Part shown: positions 4,948 through 7,577 of the stretch, one piece after another
Layout of the letters: every line of letters begins with the position of its first letter
Position numbering within the stretch: position 1 is the stretch's first letter
Assembly: GCA_030539985.1 (NCBI GenBank)
Contig: JAUNXD010000075.1
Coordinates: forward strand, 1 to 7,577
Direction: 5' to 3'
From: Methanobrevibacter sp.
GTDB taxonomy: Archaea; Methanobacteriota; Methanobacteria; Methanobacteriales; Methanobacteriaceae
DNA length: 7,577 bases
Made by a program: the position numbers and the translations under genes
The notes under the pieces: model-generated
What the model was told of the DNA's origin: nothing
The model's database searches: none
Seen by the model: the letters and a program-made list of their open reading frames with translations, nothing else

Positions 4948-6356
4948 TTCTCGAATTCCTCATTTAAAAATTCTTTGATGTTGTCACGTGCCATCTCAAC
5001 CATTTCAGGTGCAGGTCCACCAACAACAGCTCTGATTCTGACATTTTCAGCAGGATTTAAAGCCCTTTGAATCAACTCATCATCAAGGTTCAATTCATCA
5101 AAACCCAATTCCACTGCAATATCATCAATGAATTTGGAAGTGATGTCCTCTTCAGCCATATTACTTGCTGTGGCCTCGTTGACGATTCTTCCAACAATCT
5201 TGTGAGCGGTTCTGAACGGAATTTCCTTTTCACGAACCATTATGTCTGCAAGGTCGGTTGCGGTTGCAAAGTTCTTTCCTGCAAGCTCTGCGCACCTGTC
5301 CACCTTGAATTCAACAGACAGCATCATTTTTGTAACGATGGACAGTGTGTCCCTTGTCACATTGACGGCATTCCATAAATGAGGAGTTATTTCCTGCAAG
5401 TCCCTATTGTAAGTATATGGAATTGCCTTTAGAATAGTTAAAATTGTAATAAGCTCACCGGTGGCAATGCTTGTCTTACCACGGGCAAGTTCAGCAACGT
5501 CAGGGTTTTTCTTTTGAGGCATAATGGAGGAAGTTGATGAATATTCGTCAGCCATTTCAATAACGCCAAATTCATAAGTGCTCCATAAAACAAGTTCCTC
5601 ACAGATTTTAGCCAATGTGGAAGACAATGCCACCAAATCAAATACTGTCTCTGAGATGAAATCACGTGCTGAAACACCATCCATTGAATTTTCAAGATAT
5701 GCATCAAATCCCAATAGTTTTGTGGTCAGTTCACGATTAATCGGGAAACTTGTGGTTGCCATAGCGGCTGAACCTAACGGGTTCAAGTTTACACGTTTAT
5801 ATGTATCTGCCAGACGCTCATAATCCCTTTTTAAAGCCTGCACATGAGCCATCAGATGATGAGCTATTGTAATAGGCTGGGCATGCTGAAGATGAGTGAA
5901 ACCTATGAAAACATCTTCAAGGTGCTCTCCGGCCATTGTGACCAATCCTTCCATGAATTCCAAAATTCCTATCTGAATTTCTTCAATCATATCCCTTAAA
6001 ACCAGTCTAACATCACATGCAACCTGATCATTACGTGATTTTGCTGTATGCATGAATCCGGCTTCGGGACCGATTTTGGAAGTCACATAATTTTCAATAG
6101 CCATGTGGACATCCTCAACGGAAGCGTCAAACACCAATGCATCAAAGCCCTCTTCCTTTAGATTGTCAAGAGCGCACAGGATATTGTCTGCGATTTCAGC
6201 ATCGATAATGCCTTCATGCTTCAGCATTGAGGTATGTGCAAAATTAGTTTTTATATCCGCTTCAAAGAGATATTTGTCTGCATCAAAAGATGAAGTGTAT
6301 TCGGCTGCTTCATCAGTCATTCCAGTCTTAAAACGACCATTCCTAATATTATCCAA
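4935..6356 (-). CDS. argH: Argininosuccinate lyase
   Basis: 473 residues, full length. It splits argininosuccinate into L-arginine and fumarate, the last step of arginine synthesis; members are cytosolic homotetramers of the fumarase/aspartase fold. Motifs in order: GRFKTGMTDEAAEYTSS (8-23), TAKSRNDQV (104-112), FTHLQHAQP (153-161, His155 at the family's catalytic-base position), and the fumarate-lyase signature SSIMPQKKNPD (276-286) with the catalytic serine loop and Lys282/Asn284. YTYNRDLQE (314-322) is also conserved. The start is TTG (6354-6356): no ATG or GTG is available between it and an in-frame stop at 6366-6368 (minus-strand TAA lies just upstream), homologues begin MDNIR or similar, and AAGAAGGGAT (6361-6370) supplies an SD with a spacer of about 6 nt. 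It follows the rps27ae terminator by a T-rich gap and has its own terminator, so it is probably a separate unit, although the promoter is unclear. No other arginine gene is adjacent. Confidence 0.95.
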   Translation of the reverse strand: MDNIRNGRFKTGMTDEAAEYTSSFDADKYLFEADIKTNFAHTSMLKHEGIIDAEIADNILCALDNLKEEGFDALVFDASVEDVHMAIENYVTSKIGPEAGFMHTAKSRNDQVACDVRLVLRDMIEEIQIGILEFMEGLVTMAGEHLEDVFIGFTHLQHAQPITIAHHLMAHVQALKRDYERLADTYKRVNLNPLGSAAMATTSFPINRELTTKLLGFDAYLENSMDGVSARDFISETVFDLVALSSTLAKICEELVLWSTYEFGVIEMADEYSSTSSIMPQKKNPDVAELARGKTSIATGELITILTILKAIPYTYNRDLQEITPHLWNAVNVTRDTLSIVTKMMLSVEFKVDRCAELAGKNFATATDLADIMVREKEIPFRTAHKIVGRIVNEATASNMAEEDITSKFIDDIAVELGFDELNLDDELIQRALNPAENVRIRAVVGGPAPEMVEMARDNIKEFLNEEFEKKGI

Positions 6357-6380
6357 AGAAATCCCTTCTTAAAAATGATT

Positions 6381-6433
6381 AAAAATTAAAAATAAAATAA
6401 ATAAAAAAAGAAAAAAGATTTATAAAAAATCTT
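6381..6433 (-). terminator. Terminator of the spt4-rps27ae operon
   Basis: A 7-bp stem AAGATTT/AAATCTT (6427-6433 with 6415-6421) starts inside the rps27ae stop codon. It is followed on the minus strand by a long T-rich tract with runs of six, seven, four and five T (6381-6414), the typical archaeal terminator signal. Strong, as expected after ribosomal protein genes. Confidence 0.75.
6418..6426 (-). promoter_or_regulatory. Possible TATA box for argH within the terminator hairpin
   Basis: Minus-strand TTTATAAAT fits a TATA box and would start transcription near 6397, about 40 nt before the argH TTG. It coincides with the loop and arm of the upstream terminator hairpin, so the match may be a by-product of that structure. 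If not used, argH depends on read-through. Confidence 0.3.
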
Positions 6434-6584
6434 ATTTTTTCATTTCAGTGTATCCGCATTTACCGCAGGCGACTCTGTCACCGTGGTCAGCCATGAATAC
6501 ACCTTCGCCACAACGAGGACAAATTTGGTTTTTTCTTACAATTTTGTCTCCATCAACTTCGTATAAATCAGATTTTTTTACCAT
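6432..6584 (-). CDS. rps27ae: Small ribosomal subunit protein eS31 (S27Ae), archaeal zinc-ribbon form
   Basis: A 50-residue protein opening MVKKSDLYEV. It is the archaeal version of S27Ae, which lacks the ubiquitin fusion found in eukaryotes and binds the small-subunit head. Cys22-x2-Cys25 (CPRCG) and Cys40-x2-Cys43 (CGKCG) form a four-cysteine zinc ribbon; FMADHGDRVACGKCGYTE is characteristic. The length is normal for archaea. The ATG at 6582-6584 is set by AGGTGAT (6589-6595), which overlaps the rps24e stop codon with a 4-nt spacer, so translation is probably coupled to rps24e. It is the last gene of the operon, followed at once by a hairpin/T-run terminator. Confidence 0.93.
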   Translation of the reverse strand: MVKKSDLYEVDGDKIVRKNQICPRCGEGVFMADHGDRVACGKCGYTEMKK

Positions 6585-6588
6585 TAAA

Positions 6589-6596
6589 ATCACCTA
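6589..6596 (-). promoter_or_regulatory. RBS of rps27ae overlapping the rps24e stop codon
   Basis: Minus-strand TAGGTGAT contains both the TAG stop of rps24e and an extended SD (AGGTGAT, complementary to the archaeal 16S 3' end), 4 nt before the rps27ae ATG. Ribosomes terminating on rps24e would sit on this site, favouring coupled, near-equimolar output of the two ribosomal proteins. Confidence 0.75.
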
Positions 6597-6923
6597 TTCT
6601 TCAGCTTCTGCTTCTTCTGCTTCTTCTTCAGCAGGTTCTTCTTCAGGTTCTTCGTTTTTAGCAATGACATGTTTAGCTTCAATGTAAGTTAAATCATCTA
6701 CGGTATCGTAAACTTTAGCATATCCTGCAGCTTTAGGTTCACCGTAGTGTGGCTGTACATTGTCAACTACAATTAAATCTTTTTTAGTGTTTAATAAAGC
6801 AACTAATTTTGATTTAATGTCTAATACTTTAGGAGTTGCTTCTCCATCATAATCAACATAAAATTTGATTTCTTTTCTGTTAAATAATTTATTTTCTTTT
6901 TCTTCGAAAATTTCAATTTCCAT
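6594..6923 (-). CDS. rps24e: Small ribosomal subunit protein eS24 (S24e) with acidic C-terminal tail
   Basis: 109 residues. The core (1-90) matches archaeal/eukaryotic S24e: MEIEIFEEKENKLFNRKEI, the KSKLVALLNT segment, and the signature around DNVQPHYGEPKAAGYAKVYD (54-73). Residues 91-109 are a tail of only Glu, Ala and Pro (13 acidic of 19), encoded by GAA/GCT/GCA-type repeats. Such a tail is not part of the RNA-binding fold and looks like a lineage-specific extension. The ATG (6921-6923) is preceded by GAGGT (6930-6934) with a 6-nt spacer, in the 13-bp gap after the CoA kinase gene. Stop TAG is shared with the next SD. The protein is a 30S subunit component; its place in an spt4-linked operon is common in archaea. 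Confidence 0.93.
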   Translation of the reverse strand: MEIEIFEEKENKLFNRKEIKFYVDYDGEATPKVLDIKSKLVALLNTKKDLIVVDNVQPHYGEPKAAGYAKVYDTVDDLTYIEAKHVIAKNEEPEEEPAEEEAEEAEAEE

Positions 6924-6936
6924 GATAAAACCTCAT

Positions 6937-7449
6937 TTAATTTATTTCGATAAATCCATCAATAAGCTTTTTAGCCTTATCCTTTAAATCACGAGCTTTC
7001 AAAAGCACCAATCCCTCATTGGGTTGACCATATAATATAGTAGTTTCGGGATTTGCTAACATGATGCAAGGAAGAACTGCAAGATCTTCTTCCCCTGCTA
7101 CTTCAATTACATAACATTCGCCAGTGTTAGATAATTCAAGAGCCTGGCCTATGGTTTCCCATAGATCATCAGTCAGGTATCCGGCAGGATTTTCTGCTTT
7201 TAAAATATGATCTGCACGTATAATTTCATGAGTATGATTTTTTCTTTGAATTAAATTGTCAATTATACCGATATTCGGATATAATTCATGTTTTGTAAGA
7301 TTGGCAAATGTTGCATCGCCGACAGAAATTAAAAACTCTGAAGATTTGATTTCATCAATGGCATCTTCAAAGTCAGGATATAACTTGCCCAAAGGCTTTT
7401 TAAGCTCCATTATTATATCCTTATTCAATTCCATATCCAAACGTAACAC
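6937..7449 (-). CDS. GTP-dependent dephospho-CoA kinase (DUF359 family)
   Basis: 170 residues, standard length for the archaeal DUF359 family, shown in Thermococcus to phosphorylate dephospho-CoA with GTP, the last step of CoA synthesis, and unrelated to bacterial CoaE. Seen here: KKPLGKLYPD (17-26), the ISVGDATFANL segment (41-51, Gly-Asp at 44-45), IIDNLIQRK (62-70), NPAGYL (87-92), VAGEEDLAVLP (117-127) with a Glu-Glu-Asp cluster, and YGQPNEGLVLL (140-150). All family blocks are present, so it should be active. The start is GTG (7447-7449): AAGGTG (7455-7460) lies 5 nt upstream and overlaps the spt4 stop. A methionine at residue 6 has no comparable SD, and family members usually begin near MLRL-type sequences. 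It lies between a transcription factor and ribosomal protein genes, 10 and 13 bp from its neighbours. Confidence 0.9.
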   Translation of the reverse strand: MLRLDMELNKDIIMELKKPLGKLYPDFEDAIDEIKSSEFLISVGDATFANLTKHELYPNIGIIDNLIQRKNHTHEIIRADHILKAENPAGYLTDDLWETIGQALELSNTGECYVIEVAGEEDLAVLPCIMLANPETTILYGQPNEGLVLLKARDLKDKAKKLIDGFIEIN

Positions 7450-7454
7450 AAAAA

Positions 7455-7462
7455 CACCTTTA
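7455..7462 (-). promoter_or_regulatory. RBS of the CoA kinase gene overlapping the spt4 stop codon
   Basis: Minus-strand TAAAGGTG holds the spt4 TAA stop (7460-7462) and an AAGGTG SD, 5 nt before the GTG start at 7449. This supports the GTG over the internal ATG and suggests translational coupling. Confidence 0.65.
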
Positions 7463-7577
7463 TCTTACCCTTAAACAATATTCTCCAGGAATTTCAATGT
7501 TCAATTCACGAGCTATTCTGGAGTCATCAGGATCGGTTATGATTAAAAGACCGCTCCAGTTGTCTGAAGTTGGATTG
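7460..7577 (-). CDS. spt4: Transcription elongation factor Spt4 (RNA polymerase subunit E''), C-terminal part
   Basis: Only the last 38 residues are in the window; the gene continues past the right edge. They read NPTSDNWSGLLIITDP, then DDSRIARELNI, then GEYCLRVR-stop. This matches the C-terminal half of archaeal Spt4/RpoE'': the xxxxNWxGxVIIxDPxxSxIAxxL core followed by a GxYALRV end. Spt4 is a small zinc-ribbon protein that binds the NGN domain of Spt5 and forms the universal elongation/processivity factor on RNA polymerase; its four-cysteine zinc site lies outside the visible part. It opens the visible operon spt4, CoA kinase, rps24e, rps27ae, an arrangement familiar in Euryarchaeota, where rpoE' often precedes it. 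Confidence 0.88.
   Translation of the reverse strand, partial: NPTSDNWSGLLIITDPDDSRIARELNIEIPGEYCLRVR

Noticed and set aside
5438..5707. Alternative minus-strand frame inside argH.
   Set aside because: It overlaps the argH catalytic region in another frame, with no RBS and no recognisable protein character.
6594..6653. GAA-rich simple repeat read as a mobile or microsatellite element.
   Set aside because: It is explained as codons of the acidic S24e tail in frame.

Overview
The window looks like a piece of a methanogen chromosome from the order Methanobacteriales, most likely Methanobrevibacter or a close relative. The grounds are very low GC, archaeal TATA boxes, T-run terminators, and an archaeal gene set: Spt4/RpoE'', a DUF359-type dephospho-CoA kinase, and ribosomal proteins S24e and S27ae. 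This placement is inferred from gene content and base composition only. No mobile element, CRISPR array, tRNA or rRNA was found.

Reading left to right: 1-142 is an AT-rich intergenic edge. Positions 155-1441 (minus) encode a PLP-dependent O-acetylhomoserine sulfhydrylase (metY). Positions 1518-2666 (minus) encode an aldo/keto reductase-like protein with two C-terminal [4Fe-4S] motifs. Each of these two genes ends in its own hairpin plus T-run. Divergent from them, 2751-3764 (plus) encodes a KH-like/PP-loop ATPase fusion whose cysteines recall Fe-S tRNA thiolases. It converges, with a 4-bp gap, on a 72-residue TM2-like membrane protein (3769-3987, minus). Upstream of that small gene lies the most unusual stretch, 3988-4175: a perfect 16-bp palindrome resembling a DtxR/MntR-type metalloregulator operator, a strong TATA box, and a leader rich in inverted repeats with competing pairings, ending at a good Shine-Dalgarno (SD).

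Further right, all on minus: a CPBP/PrsW-like intramembrane protease (4210-4908), argininosuccinate lyase argH (4935-6356, TTG start), then the end of an information-processing operon transcribed leftward: spt4 (partial, runs off the right edge), DUF359 GTP-dependent dephospho-CoA kinase, rps24e and rps27ae. These four are 9-13 bp apart, with SDs overlapping upstream stop codons, and the operon closes with a hairpin/T-run terminator before argH.

Functionally the window mixes amino-acid biosynthesis (homocysteine/methionine and arginine), CoA synthesis, transcription elongation and translation. It also holds three less understood proteins: the Fe-S AKR, the KH-PP-loop protein and the intramembrane protease. 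The best candidate for something undescribed is the putative metal-regulated structured leader in front of the 72-residue membrane protein; the second is the KH-PP-loop protein.
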